Positions 35,806 to 45,029 of a DNA stretch of 64,000 nucleotides are shown here, in pieces (positions within the stretch are counted from its first letter, which is position 1; each line of letters begins with the position of its first letter). The stretch spans positions 2,914,001 to 2,978,000 of the forward strand of contig NC_018514.1 of the NCBI RefSeq assembly GCF_000292915.1, given 5' to 3'. A program made the translations under genes and the position numbers. This DNA comes from Burkholderia cepacia GG4. Its GTDB lineage: Bacteria; Pseudomonadota; Gammaproteobacteria; Burkholderiales; Burkholderiaceae. Below the pieces are notes generated by a model that made no database searches, was not told where the DNA came from, and saw only the letters and a program-made list of their open reading frames with translations.

Positions 35806-37023
35806 ATGGCCATCCTACGCACCTCCCGTTCCCGAATCGCGACCGCGGCGATCGCGACGCTCGCCGTCGTCGGCCTCGGCACGTTCGGCGCGATGCGCGT
35901 GAACGCGAACGCGCCCGAGAAAGCGGCGGCACCGCTGCCCGAAGTCGACGTCGCGACCGTCGTGCCGCAGACCGTCACCGACTGGCAAGGCTATTCGGGC
36001 CGCCTCGAAGCGGTCGAGAAAGTCGACGTGCGCCCGCAGGTGTCGGGCACGATCGTCGCGGTGAATTTCAAGGACGGCGCGCTCGTGAAGAAGGGCGACG
36101 TGCTGTTCGTGATCGATCCGCGCCCGTACCAGGCGGACGCCGACCGCGCGGCCGCGCAGCTCGCGGCCGCGCAGGCACGCAACGGCTACGCGCAGAGCGA
36201 CTGGCAGCGCGCGCAGCGGCTGATCGGCGACAACGCGATCGCGAAGCGCGACTACGACGAGAAGCAGAACGCCGCGCGCGAAGCGAACGCGAACCTCAAG
36301 GCGGCCGACGCCGCGCTGGAAACGGCCCGCATCAACCTCGGCTATACGCGGATCACGGCACCGGTCTCGGGCCGCGTGTCGCGCGCGGAGATCACGGTCG
36401 GCAACGTCGTGTCGGCCGGGGCATCCGCCGCGCCGCTGACGACGCTGGTGTCGGTGTCGCCGATCTACGCGTCGTTCGACGCGGACGAGCAGACCTACCT
36501 GCAATACATCAACGGCGCACGCGATGGCCGCAAGGTGCCGGTCGAACTCGGCCTCGCGAACGAAACGGGCTACTCGCGCAGCGGCGTGATCGACTCGGTC
36601 GACAACCGGCTCGACACGTCGTCCGGCACGATCCGCGTGCGCGCACGCTTCGACAACGCGGACGGCACGCTGGTCCCGGGCCTCTACGCGCGCGTGAAGG
36701 TGGGCGGCAGCGCACCGCACCAGGCACTGCTCGTCGACGATGCGGCGATCAACACCGACCAGGACAAGAAGTTCGTGTTCGTGGTCGACCAGCAGGGCCG
36801 CGTGTCGTATCGCGAAGTGCAGCAGGGCATGCAGCACGGCAACCGGCGCGTGATCGTGAGCGGCCTCGCCGCCGGCGATCGCGTGATCGTAAACGGCACG
36901 CAGCGCGTGCGGCCGGGCGAGCAGGTGAAGCCGCACGTGGTCCCGATGACGGGCGGCGATGCGCCGTCCGCGCCGCTCGCGGATAACGCGAAGCCGGCCG
37001 CACCGGCGAAGGCGGAATCGTAA
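35806..37023 (+). CDS. ceoA: RND efflux periplasmic adaptor (membrane fusion protein), 405 aa
   Basis: N-terminal signal or anchor segment (residues 10-30), then the lipoyl/hairpin halves (VRPQVSGTIVAVNFKDGALVKKGDVLF, and the matching INLGYTRITAPVSGRVSRAEI), the alpha-hairpin between them (about 95-170) and beta-barrel and membrane-proximal domains. It links CeoB to OpcM across the periplasm. ATG 35806 follows CCGGAG. No lipobox cysteine is seen, unlike AcrA. Confidence 0.92.
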   Translation: MAILRTSRSRIATAAIATLAVVGLGTFGAMRVNANAPEKAAAPLPEVDVATVVPQTVTDWQGYSGRLEAVEKVDVRPQVSGTIVAVNFKDGALVKKGDVLFVIDPRPYQADADRAAAQLAAAQARNGYAQSDWQRAQRLIGDNAIAKRDYDEKQNAAREANANLKAADAALETARINLGYTRITAPVSGRVSRAEITVGNVVSAGASAAPLTTLVSVSPIYASFDADEQTYLQYINGARDGRKVPVELGLANETGYSRSGVIDSVDNRLDTSSGTIRVRARFDNADGTLVPGLYARVKVGGSAPHQALLVDDAAINTDQDKKFVFVVDQQGRVSYREVQQGMQHGNRRVIVSGLAAGDRVIVNGTQRVRPGEQVKPHVVPMTGGDAPSAPLADNAKPAAPAKAES

Positions 37024-37069
37024 GCGGCCCGCCGCTACGGTTTCCGCGTTCAACCAGACAGAGCCACAC

Positions 37070-40000
37070 ATGAACATTTCCAAATTCTTTATCGACCGGC
37101 CGATCTTTGCAGGAGTCCTATCGGTGATCATCCTGCTCGGAGGGGTGATCGCGATGTTCCTGCTGCCGATTTCGGAATATCCGGAAGTCGTGCCGCCTTC
37201 CGTGATCGTGAAGGCGCAGTACCCGGGCGCGAACCCGAAAGTGATCGCCGAGACCGTCGCGTCGCCGCTTGAAGAGCAGATCAACGGGGTCGAGGACATG
37301 CTCTACATGCAGTCGCAGGCGAACAGCGACGGCAACATGACGATCACCGTCACGTTCAAGCTCGGCACCGATCCGGACAAGGCCACCCAGCTCGTGCAGA
37401 ACCGCGTGAACCAGGCGCTGCCGCGCTTGCCGGAAGACGTGCAGCGGCTCGGCATCACCACGGTGAAGAGCTCGCCGACGCTGACGATGGTGGTCCACCT
37501 GATCTCGCCGGACAACCGCTACGACATGACCTACCTGCGCAACTACGCGCTGATCAACGTGAAGGATCGCCTGTCGCGGATCCAGGGCGTCGGTCAGGTG
37601 CAGCTGTGGGGTTCGGGCGACTATGCGATGCGCGTATGGCTCGATCCGCAGAAGGTCGCGCAGCGCGGGCTGTCCGCCGAGGACGTCGTACAGGCGATCC
37701 GCGAGCAGAACGTGCAGGTCGCGGCCGGCGTGATCGGCGCGTCGCCGTCGCTGCCCGGCACGCCGCTGCAGCTGTCGGTGAACGCGCGCGGCCGTCTGCA
37801 GACGGAAGACGAGTTCGGCGACATCGTCGTGAAGACGACGCCGGACGGCGGCGTCACGCGCCTGCGCGACATCGCGCGGATCCAGCTGGATGCGTCCGAG
37901 TACGGGCTGCGCTCGCTGCTCGACAACAAGCCGGCCGTCGCGATGGCGATCAACCAGTCGCCGGGCGCGAACTCGCTGCAGATCTCCGACGAAGTGCGCA
38001 AGACGATGGCCGAGCTGAAGCAGGACATGCCGGCGGGCGTCGACTACAAGATCGTCTATGACCCGACGCAGTTCGTGCGTTCGTCGATCAAGGCCGTGGT
38101 GCACACGCTGCTCGAAGCGATTGCGCTGGTCGTGATCGTCGTGATCGTGTTCCTGCAGACCTGGCGTGCGTCGCTGATTCCGCTGATTGCGGTGCCGGTG
38201 TCGATCATCGGCACGTTCTCGCTGCTGCTCGCGTTCGGGTATTCGATCAATGCGTTGTCATTGTTCGGGATGGTGCTCGCGATCGGGATCGTGGTCGACG
38301 ACGCGATCGTGGTCGTCGAGAACGTCGAGCGGAACATCGAAAGCGGGATGAACGCGCGGCAGGCGACCTACAAGGCGATGCAGGAAGTGAGCGGGCCGAT
38401 CATCGCGATCGCGCTGACGCTCGTCGCCGTGTTCGTGCCGCTCGCGTTCATGTCGGGCCTGACCGGCCAGTTCTACAAGCAGTTCGCGATGACGATCGCG
38501 ATCTCGACGGTGATCTCGGCGTTCAACTCGCTGACGCTGTCGCCGGCGCTGTCCGCGATCCTGCTGAAGGGCCATGGCGACAAGGAAGACTGGCTCACGC
38601 GCGTGATGAACCGCGTGCTCGGCGGCTTCTTCCGCGGCTTCAACAAGGTGTTCCATCGCGGCGCGGAGAATTACGGCCGCGGCGTGCGCGGCGTGCTGTC
38701 GCGCAAGACGCTGATGCTCGGCGTGTACCTCGTGCTGGTAGGCGCGACCGTGCTCGTGTCGAGGATCGTGCCGGGCGGCTTCGTGCCCGCGCAGGACAAG
38801 GAATACCTGATCGCGTTCGCGCAGCTGCCGAACGGCGCGTCGCTCGACCGCACCGAGAAGGTGATCCGCGACATGGGCTCGATCGCGCTGAAGCAGCCGG
38901 GCGTCGAGAGCGCGGTCGCGTTCCCGGGGCTGTCGGTGAACGGCTTCACCAACAGCTCGAGCGCGGGCATCGTGTTCGTCACGCTGAAGCCGTTCTCGGA
39001 ACGGCACGGCAAGGCGTTGTCGGCCGGCGCGATCGCGGGTGCGCTGAATCAGCAGTACGCGAACATGAAGGACTCGTTCGTCGCGGTGTTCCCGCCGCCG
39101 CCGGTGCTGGGTCTCGGTACGCTCGGCGGGTTCAAGATGCAGATCGAGGATCGCGGTGCGGTCGGCTATGCGCGGCTCGCGGATGCGACCAACGACTTCA
39201 TCAAGCGCGCGCAGCAGGCGCCGGAACTCGGGCCGCTGTTCACGAGCTACCAGATCAACGTGCCGCAGCTCAACGTCGATCTCGATCGCGTGAAGGCGAA
39301 GCAGCTCGGCGTGCCGGTGACCGACGTGTTCAACACGATGCAGGTGTATCTCGGCTCGCTGTACGTGAACGACTTCAACCGCTTCGGGCGCGTGTACCAG
39401 GTGCGCGTGCAGGCCGATGCGCCGTTCCGTCAGCGCGCGGACGACATCCTGCAGCTGAAGACGCGCAACGACAAGGGCGAGATGGTGCCGCTGTCGTCGC
39501 TCGTCACGGTGACGCCGACGTTCGGCCCGGAAATGGTCGTGCGCTACAACGGCTACACGGCGGCCGACATCAACGGCGGCCCGGCGCCGGGCTTCTCGTC
39601 GGGGCAGGCGCAAGCCGCGATCGAGCGCATTGCGCATGAAACGCTGCCGCGGGGCGTGCGGTTCGAATGGACCGATCTCACGTACCAGCAGATCCTGGCA
39701 GGCGATTCGGCGATGTATGTGTTCCCGATCAGTGTGCTGCTCGTGTTCCTCGTGCTCGCCGCGCTGTATGAGAGCCTGACGCTGCCGCTCGCGGTGATCC
39801 TGATCGTGCCGATGAGCATTCTGTCGGCGCTGACGGGCGTATGGCTCACGCAGGGCGACAACAACATCTTCACGCAGATCGGCCTGATGGTGCTGGTGGG
39901 GCTGTCCGCGAAGAACGCGATCCTGATCGTCGAATTCGCGCGTGAACTGGAGCATGACGGCAGGACCCCGCTCGAGGCCGCGATCGAGGCGAGCCGGCTG

Positions 40001-40270
40001 CGGCTGCGCCCGATCCTGATGACGTCGATCGCGTTCATCATGGGCGTCGTGCCGCTCGTCACGTCGACGGGTGCGGGCTCGGAGATGCGGCATGCGATGG
40101 GTATCGCGGTGTTCTTCGGGATGCTCGGCGTGACGCTGTTCGGGCTGATGCTGACGCCGGTGTTCTATGTCGTGCTGCGCACGCTGGCGGGCGGCAAGAT
40201 CCACGTCGCCGGCAAGGACTCGGCCGGCTACGGTGTGTCGCCGTCGGGCGCGCCGGCTACGGATGCTTGA
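37070..40270 (+). CDS. ceoB: RND multidrug efflux transporter of the HAE1 family, 1066 aa
   Basis: Proton-driven inner-membrane pump; in B. cenocepacia it exports chloramphenicol, trimethoprim, ciprofloxacin and salicylate. It starts at ATG 37070 with the family N-terminus MNISKFFIDRPIFAGVL. The proton-relay aspartate pair is in AIGIVVDDAIVVVENVER (transmembrane segment 4), the two large periplasmic loops are full length, and GLSAKNAILIVEFARE lies in segment 10. The usual length and intact relay residues suggest a working pump. It lies 46 bases after ceoA and ten before opcM. Confidence 0.94.
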   Translation: MNISKFFIDRPIFAGVLSVIILLGGVIAMFLLPISEYPEVVPPSVIVKAQYPGANPKVIAETVASPLEEQINGVEDMLYMQSQANSDGNMTITVTFKLGTDPDKATQLVQNRVNQALPRLPEDVQRLGITTVKSSPTLTMVVHLISPDNRYDMTYLRNYALINVKDRLSRIQGVGQVQLWGSGDYAMRVWLDPQKVAQRGLSAEDVVQAIREQNVQVAAGVIGASPSLPGTPLQLSVNARGRLQTEDEFGDIVVKTTPDGGVTRLRDIARIQLDASEYGLRSLLDNKPAVAMAINQSPGANSLQISDEVRKTMAELKQDMPAGVDYKIVYDPTQFVRSSIKAVVHTLLEAIALVVIVVIVFLQTWRASLIPLIAVPVSIIGTFSLLLAFGYSINALSLFGMVLAIGIVVDDAIVVVENVERNIESGMNARQATYKAMQEVSGPIIAIALTLVAVFVPLAFMSGLTGQFYKQFAMTIAISTVISAFNSLTLSPALSAILLKGHGDKEDWLTRVMNRVLGGFFRGFNKVFHRGAENYGRGVRGVLSRKTLMLGVYLVLVGATVLVSRIVPGGFVPAQDKEYLIAFAQLPNGASLDRTEKVIRDMGSIALKQPGVESAVAFPGLSVNGFTNSSSAGIVFVTLKPFSERHGKALSAGAIAGALNQQYANMKDSFVAVFPPPPVLGLGTLGGFKMQIEDRGAVGYARLADATNDFIKRAQQAPELGPLFTSYQINVPQLNVDLDRVKAKQLGVPVTDVFNTMQVYLGSLYVNDFNRFGRVYQVRVQADAPFRQRADDILQLKTRNDKGEMVPLSSLVTVTPTFGPEMVVRYNGYTAADINGGPAPGFSSGQAQAAIERIAHETLPRGVRFEWTDLTYQQILAGDSAMYVFPISVLLVFLVLAALYESLTLPLAVILIVPMSILSALTGVWLTQGDNNIFTQIGLMVLVGLSAKNAILIVEFARELEHDGRTPLEAAIEASRLRLRPILMTSIAFIMGVVPLVTSTGAGSEMRHAMGIAVFFGMLGVTLFGLMLTPVFYVVLRTLAGGKIHVAGKDSAGYGVSPSGAPATDA

Positions 40271-40280
40271 GGATAACAAG

Positions 40281-41822
40281 ATGGACAACATGCACAACTC
40301 GAATGGCCTGATGCGCTTCGCGAAGGTGGCGGCCGCGAGCACCCTGCTCGCGACGCTGCTCGCCGCGTGCGCGGTGGGGCCCGACTACAAGCGCCCGGAT
40401 GTGTCGACGCCCGCGGCGTTCAAGGAAGCGCCGACGCTCGCGGCCGGCGAACAGGCCGGCACGTGGAAGACCGCCGAGCCGGCGGATGGCGAGCATCGCG
40501 GCGAATGGTGGAAGGTGTTCGGCGATCCGGTGCTCGACTCGCTCGAGTCGCAGGCGCTTGCCGCGAACCAGAACCTGAAGGCCGCGGCCGCGCGTGTCGA
40601 GGAAGCGCGTGCGTCGACCCGCACCGCGCGTTCGCAGTGGTTCCCGCAGGTCGGCGCCGGGTTCGGGCCGACGCGCGAGGGGCTGTCGTCGGCGTCGCAG
40701 TTCCAGCCGCAGGGCACGGGCCCGACCAACGCGACGCTGTGGCGCGCGCAGGGCACGGTGTCCTACGAGGCCGACCTGTTCGGCCGCGTGAGCCGCAACG
40801 TCGAGGCCTCGCGCGCCGACCAGGCGCAGAGCGAAGCGCTGTTCCGTTCGGTGCAGCTCGCGCTGCAGGCGGACGTCGCGCAGAACTACTTCGAACTGCG
40901 CCAGCTCGACTCCGACCAGGACCTGTACCGCCGCACGGTCGAACTGCGCGACCAGGCGCTGAAGCTCGTGCAGCGCCGTTTCAACGAAGGCGACATCAGC
41001 GAGCTCGACGTGTCGCGTGCGAAGAACGAACTGGCGTCCGCGCAGGCCGATGCGGTCGGCGTCGCGCGCCGGCGCGCGGCATCCGAGCATGCGCTGGCGA
41101 TCCTGCTCGGCAAGGCGCCAGCGGACTTCGCGTTCAAGGAAACGCCGATCGTGCCGGTCGCGGTGAAGGTTCCGCCGGGCCTGCCGTCGGCGCTGCTCGA
41201 ACGTCGTCCGGACGTGTCGGCGGCCGAGCGCGCGATGGCGGCCGCGAACGCGCGGATCGGCCTCGCGAAGTCGGCGTATTTCCCGAAGCTCGATATCACC
41301 GGCGCATTCGGCTACGAGGCGTCGACGCTCGGCAACCTGTTCATGTGGTCGAGCCGCACGTTCCTGCTCGGGCCGTTCGCCGGTACCGCGCTGACGCTGC
41401 CGCTGTTCGACGGCGGGCGGCGTGCGGCCGGCGTGCAGCAGGCCCGCGCGCAGTACGACGAGCAGGTCGCGAACTACCGGCAGCAGGTGCTCGTCGCGTT
41501 CCGCGAGGTCGAGGACAATCTCGCCGATCTGCGCCTGCTCGACGACCAGATTCGCGCGCAGGATGCGGCCGTCAACGCGTCGCGCCGTGCGGCGACGCTG
41601 TCGCGTACGCAGTATCAGGAAGGTGAGGTCGCCTATCTCGACGTGATCGACAGCGAACGGTCGGTGCTGCAGTCGCAACTGCAGGCGAACCAGCTGACCG
41701 GGGCGCAGGCCGTGTCGACCGTCAACCTGATCCGCGCGTTGGGCGGCGGGTGGGGCGCGGCGCCGGCCCCGGCCGCGCTCGGCGATGCGGCAACGGGCAA
41801 GGCGGAGGTGGCTGCACGCTGA
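40281..41822 (+). CDS. opcM: Outer-membrane efflux channel lipoprotein (NodT/OprM family), 513 aa
   Basis: TolC-like channel of the Ceo pump. Lipobox LATLLAAC near residue 30, so it is lipidated, followed by CAVGPDYKRPDV, the family hallmark. The two repeated outer-membrane efflux domains follow (about 80-270 and 300-490: ARVEEARASTRTARSQWFPQ; RIGLAKSAYFPKLDITGAFGYE). The ribosome binding site GAGGA lies over the ceoB stop, which indicates tight coupling. A strong terminator follows. Confidence 0.93.
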   Translation: MDNMHNSNGLMRFAKVAAASTLLATLLAACAVGPDYKRPDVSTPAAFKEAPTLAAGEQAGTWKTAEPADGEHRGEWWKVFGDPVLDSLESQALAANQNLKAAAARVEEARASTRTARSQWFPQVGAGFGPTREGLSSASQFQPQGTGPTNATLWRAQGTVSYEADLFGRVSRNVEASRADQAQSEALFRSVQLALQADVAQNYFELRQLDSDQDLYRRTVELRDQALKLVQRRFNEGDISELDVSRAKNELASAQADAVGVARRRAASEHALAILLGKAPADFAFKETPIVPVAVKVPPGLPSALLERRPDVSAAERAMAAANARIGLAKSAYFPKLDITGAFGYEASTLGNLFMWSSRTFLLGPFAGTALTLPLFDGGRRAAGVQQARAQYDEQVANYRQQVLVAFREVEDNLADLRLLDDQIRAQDAAVNASRRAATLSRTQYQEGEVAYLDVIDSERSVLQSQLQANQLTGAQAVSTVNLIRALGGGWGAAPAPAALGDAATGKAEVAAR

Positions 41823-41869
41823 GCGTGAACGGCGGGCGATGTGTCGCCCGTCGGCCGTGAATCGAAGCG

Positions 41870-41910
41870 CCCCGGCATGCAGGCTCCGGCCTGCGTGACC
41901 GGGGTTTTTT
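41870..41910 (+). terminator. Rho-independent terminator of the ceo operon
   Basis: Outer stem CCCCGG/CCGGGG and inner stem GCAGGC/GCCTGC, followed by six T residues (41905-41910). Confidence 0.9.
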
Positions 41911-42002
41911 CATCGTGCGTCGGGTTTGTATCGCAACTAACGGTCGAGTTCATCCGCCATCTTCAGACGGGGCATGCGGCGCTGTCCCGCCGCCTGCCCC
42001 GC

Positions 42003-42893
42003 TCAGGCGGCGTGCCCTTCAGCACGCAGTGCCCGTGCCAGTTCGCTGGCCGCCTTGCCGAGCCCCGTGTGCTTCGGCCGGCGCAGGTACACGGGCAGCG
42101 GCAGCCCGTTGCGGATGTTCGCGAACACGAACGGCGCGAGCGCGCCGTCGGCGACATGCCGGCCGATCACGGATTCGGGCAGGTTCGCCCAGCCGTGCCC
42201 GGCCTTCACGAGCGCGATCGCGGTCGCCAGGTCGGTCACCTTCCACGTGCGATTGCCGATCACGGGCCGCACGTCGGTGAGCGGCCGCTCCGGATCGGCG
42301 ATCACGATCTGCCGGAAGCCCGACAGCCGTTCGATCGCCTCGGGCTGCGCGGCTTCTGCGATCGCCGGATGGTCCGGCGCGGCGACGGCAACGAGCGTCT
42401 CGGTCCACAGCGCGTGGATCTGTTCCTGCGGATGCAGGTCGAGCCCGCCGTACGCGACGCAAAGATCGACGGCGCCGCGATGCAGCGCGTCGACGATCGC
42501 GTCCTGCGGCGCGGTGACGATGCTGATCGCGAGCGCCGGATACTTCACGGCAACGGCGCTCAGCGCGCGGGCGACGGGGGCGCCGTCCAGCTCGGCCGCG
42601 AGCCCGAGCCGCAGCGTGTCCTCGACGCCTTCCGACAGATGCTGCGCATGCGCGCGCAGCGCGTGCAGCCGGTCGGCGATCGAGCGGGCGTCGGGCAGCA
42701 GCGCGGCCAACGCGGCGGTCGGCGTCGGCTCGCGCGTGCCGCGATCGAACAGCACGAGGTCCAGTTCGGCCTCGAGGTTCGCGATCGCCATGCTGACCGC
42801 CGACGGCGTGCGGCCGAGCGCACGCGCCGCTGCCGAGAACGAGCCTTTGTCGATGACGGTCAGCAGCATGTCGATATGGTCGCTGGTCAGCAT
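42003..42893 (-). CDS. LysR-type regulator, probable regulator of the adjacent PACE efflux gene, 296 aa
   Basis: Winged-helix N-terminus (MLTSDHIDMLLTVIDKGSFSAAARALGRTPSAVSMAIANLE) and LysR effector domain to the end. ATG 42893 follows AGGAGG; the much longer open frame upstream is an artefact of high G+C. It is divergent from the PACE gene with 99 bases between, matching the AceR-AceI arrangement of Acinetobacter, where the LysR protein activates the pump. Confidence 0.88.
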   Translation of the reverse strand: MLTSDHIDMLLTVIDKGSFSAAARALGRTPSAVSMAIANLEAELDLVLFDRGTREPTPTAALAALLPDARSIADRLHALRAHAQHLSEGVEDTLRLGLAAELDGAPVARALSAVAVKYPALAISIVTAPQDAIVDALHRGAVDLCVAYGGLDLHPQEQIHALWTETLVAVAAPDHPAIAEAAQPEAIERLSGFRQIVIADPERPLTDVRPVIGNRTWKVTDLATAIALVKAGHGWANLPESVIGRHVADGALAPFVFANIRNGLPLPVYLRRPKHTGLGKAASELARALRAEGHAA

Positions 42894-42992
42894 GCGCGGG
42901 CCTCCTGTCAGAAAAATTGAAAGGACCTGACTTTTGCGGGCGAAGTGCCCGCGGTAGTCTCGCCACCTTGTTCGATATGAAGGTGGTGGGTC

Positions 42993-43433
42993 ATGCAGGG
43001 ATGGAAGAGACGCATAGTCTACGTCGTGATGTTCGAGGCGCTCGGCATCCTCGTCGCATCGTCGGTGCTCGGCATGTTGAGCGGCGCGAGCGCGACGACG
43101 AGCGGCCTGCTCGGCGTGATGATCTCGACGACGGGCGTCGTCGTCAATTTTCTGTACAACCTCGGGTTCGAGGCGTGGGAACGGCGGCGTGCTGAAACCA
43201 CGCGCACCGTCGCGCGGCGTGTCGTGCACGCGATCGGGTTCCAGGTCGCGCTGGTGACGTTCCTGATTCCGCTGATCGCATGGTGGCTCGACGTGCCGCT
43301 GCTGCAGGCGTTCCTGTTCGACGCGGTGCTGATCGTGTTCTTCCCGATCTTCACGTTCGCGTACAACTGGTCGTTCGACAGCGTGTTCGGGTTGCCGGAT
43401 GCGGTCACGCGCCAGGCCGAACCGCTTGCGTAA
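42993..43433 (+). CDS. PACE-family efflux transporter (chlorhexidine/biocide type), 146 aa
   Basis: Four membrane segments in two bacterial-transmembrane-pair repeats. Repeat 1 has RRIVYVVMFEALGI (the conserved glutamate in segment 1) and NFLYNLGFEAWERRR; repeat 2 has RRVVHAIGFQVALV and FAYNWSFDSVFGLP. These are the motifs of AceI-type proteins, which exchange biocides or polyamines for protons. The length is normal. The downstream end faces the hydrolase gene across a shared hairpin. Confidence 0.88.
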   Translation: MQGWKRRIVYVVMFEALGILVASSVLGMLSGASATTSGLLGVMISTTGVVVNFLYNLGFEAWERRRAETTRTVARRVVHAIGFQVALVTFLIPLIAWWLDVPLLQAFLFDAVLIVFFPIFTFAYNWSFDSVFGLPDAVTRQAEPLA

Positions 43434-43455
43434 CGCGATGGCCGGCAATGCGACG

Positions 43456-43489
43456 CGAAGCGATGCAGAGCAGGGCCCGCATCGCTTCG
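43456..43489. terminator. Hairpin between convergent PACE and hydrolase genes
   Basis: An 11-bp perfect stem, CGAAGCGATGC (43456-43466) with its complement at 43479-43489, around a 12-base loop. There is no clear T run on either side. Confidence 0.5.
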
Positions 43490-43540
43490 GAAAAGAGGGG
43501 GAGCGGGAAAGGCGGGCGGGACGAATGCCGCCCGCGGGCG

Positions 43541-44392
43541 TTACGCGGCGATGAACTCGTGCACGTAGCGGTTGAACACTGCGGGGCTCGCCGCGTTCAT
43601 CCCGTGCGATGCACCGGCGACGGTCTGTCGTTGCGCATCGCCGATCCACTGCGACAGCGTGTCGACGTTGTTGCGGAACATCTTCGGGCTGCGCTGGCCG
43701 TCGATCAGCAGCGTGCGGCACGCGATATCCGCTGCCGTGTGCTGCGAATACGCGGGCAGCGGATCTTGCAGCTGCTTTGGCAGCGTGCTCGCGTTGTCGA
43801 TCGCCATCGTGCGAAAGCGCGACGTGCTCTTCTTCCATGCGCCGGGCAGGCTCACCGAGTCGACGAACATCTCGAGACCGGCTTCCACTTCGCCTTGCCC
43901 GATCAGGTTCACGGCCTTGGTGCGCAGTGCGATCGCGCCGGCCGGCAGTGCGGCTTCGCGCACGCCCGGCTGTTGCAGCGGGCCGCCCGGATCGGCGAGC
44001 GTCAGCGTGTCGACGAGCTCCGGATGCTGGCGCGCGACGTTGAACGCGACGCTGCCGCCACGCGAATGGCCGACCAGATGCACGGGGCCGAGATCGAGCG
44101 CGTCGATGAATTCGGCGAGCTCGTCGACGTGGTTCTGCCAGCTGAACTCGTCCTGGATGCCCGCTTCGACGGCCGGCCAGTAGTGGCTGAGGCTCGGTGC
44201 GATGCAGCGGTACTGCGCCGACAGCGACGCGAGTTGCGGATCCCAGTAACGGTAGTCGCACAACGATCCGTGCACGAACACCATCGGTGCGCCGCTGCCC
44301 CGCTCGACATACGGCAGGCTGATGCCTGACGAAAGCGTTGCAAATTGCAGGTCGGGGTTCGCGAGCACCGAAGGCTCGATTCGCATGTTCAT
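43541..44392 (-). CDS. Alpha/beta-fold hydrolase, 283 aa
   Basis: Classical serine hydrolase: oxyanion HG in MVFVHGSLCDYRYW, nucleophile elbow VGHSRGGSVAF (serine), acid residue near LLIDGQRSPKM and the catalytic histidine in VAGASHGMN. The substrate is unknown; relatives include esterases and haloperoxidase-like enzymes. ATG 44392 is chosen, with ATG 44386 as an alternative. No operon partner. Confidence 0.85.
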   Translation of the reverse strand: MNMRIEPSVLANPDLQFATLSSGISLPYVERGSGAPMVFVHGSLCDYRYWDPQLASLSAQYRCIAPSLSHYWPAVEAGIQDEFSWQNHVDELAEFIDALDLGPVHLVGHSRGGSVAFNVARQHPELVDTLTLADPGGPLQQPGVREAALPAGAIALRTKAVNLIGQGEVEAGLEMFVDSVSLPGAWKKSTSRFRTMAIDNASTLPKQLQDPLPAYSQHTAADIACRTLLIDGQRSPKMFRNNVDTLSQWIGDAQRQTVAGASHGMNAASPAVFNRYVHEFIAA

Positions 44393-44635
44393 GACTGAAA
44401 ACTCAATGGGTGCGTCATCACGACGCAACTATGCCTCACGGCGACCTGCAAGGAAAACGCATAATTTTCATCGCGACGATCAATTTTATTGATGACTCGG
44501 CTGAAAACCCTTGTCGCAGCGTGGGGATATCTCGAAGCCTTCAATCATCTGACGGTTGGTGCCGCGGTCGAAAGCGCGTGCGAGCGCCTGCGCACACGCG
44601 CATCGCAGCGGGGGAAAAGGCAGGAAAAAGGCAGG

Positions 44636-44657
44636 GAAAAGGCCGCCGAACGCGGCC
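44636..44657 (-). terminator. Rho-independent terminator after the DUF3579 gene
   Basis: Stem GGCCGC/GCGGCC (44641-44646 with 44652-44657), loop of five, followed in the leftward direction by TTTT and a pyrimidine-rich tract made of repeated GGCAGGAAAAA-like units on the plus strand. Confidence 0.7.
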
Positions 44658-44662
44658 CGCTG

Positions 44663-45004
44663 TCACCGCACCGCGAGCGCGGGGGCGGCCTGAAACTCGA
44701 CGGGAAGATCGTTGTCGGCGGCGAACTGCATCGCGAAGTCGAATGCATCGGCGCATACGTTGCGCAATTCGTCCGACACGAGCAGGCATTTGACGCCACC
44801 GTCGACGACCGGCATCGCGAGCCGCGACAGCGCACACGGATAGCCGGGCCGCCGTTCGCCGACGAACAGCGTGATGACGCCCGCGAGCCGCTCGGGCCAG
44901 TCGCTCGGGCGGAAGGTTTTCTGCGCGTGCGTGACGCCGCGGATCAGGTGGCCGAGGGGTTGGCCGATGAGGCGGCCAGGTTCGGTGATGTCGATGCGAT
45001 CCAT
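44663..45004 (-). CDS. DUF3579 family protein, 113 aa
   Basis: Small soluble protein of a betaproteobacterial family: TEPGRLIGQPLGHLIRGVTHAQKTFRPSDWPERLAGV, then SRLAMPVVDGGVKCLLV and ADAFDFAMQFAADNDLPVEF. Its function is unknown. ATG 45004 gives the usual start. It lies 25 bases after the response regulator gene in the same direction, so it could be the last gene of that operon. Confidence 0.8.
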   Translation of the reverse strand: MDRIDITEPGRLIGQPLGHLIRGVTHAQKTFRPSDWPERLAGVITLFVGERRPGYPCALSRLAMPVVDGGVKCLLVSDELRNVCADAFDFAMQFAADNDLPVEFQAAPALAVR

Positions 45005-45029
45005 GCTGGTGTGCGTATCCTCGTTCGCG

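Noticed and set aside
42003..44261. 752-codon leftward frame containing the LysR gene
   Set aside because: Only the last 296 codons are LysR. The rest is antisense to the PACE gene, and AGGAGG fixes the start at 42893.
44489..44700. Plus-strand frame beginning MTRLKTLVA, reminiscent of a LysR start
   Set aside because: The resemblance ends after nine residues, and the frame continues antisense to the DUF3579 gene and its terminator.
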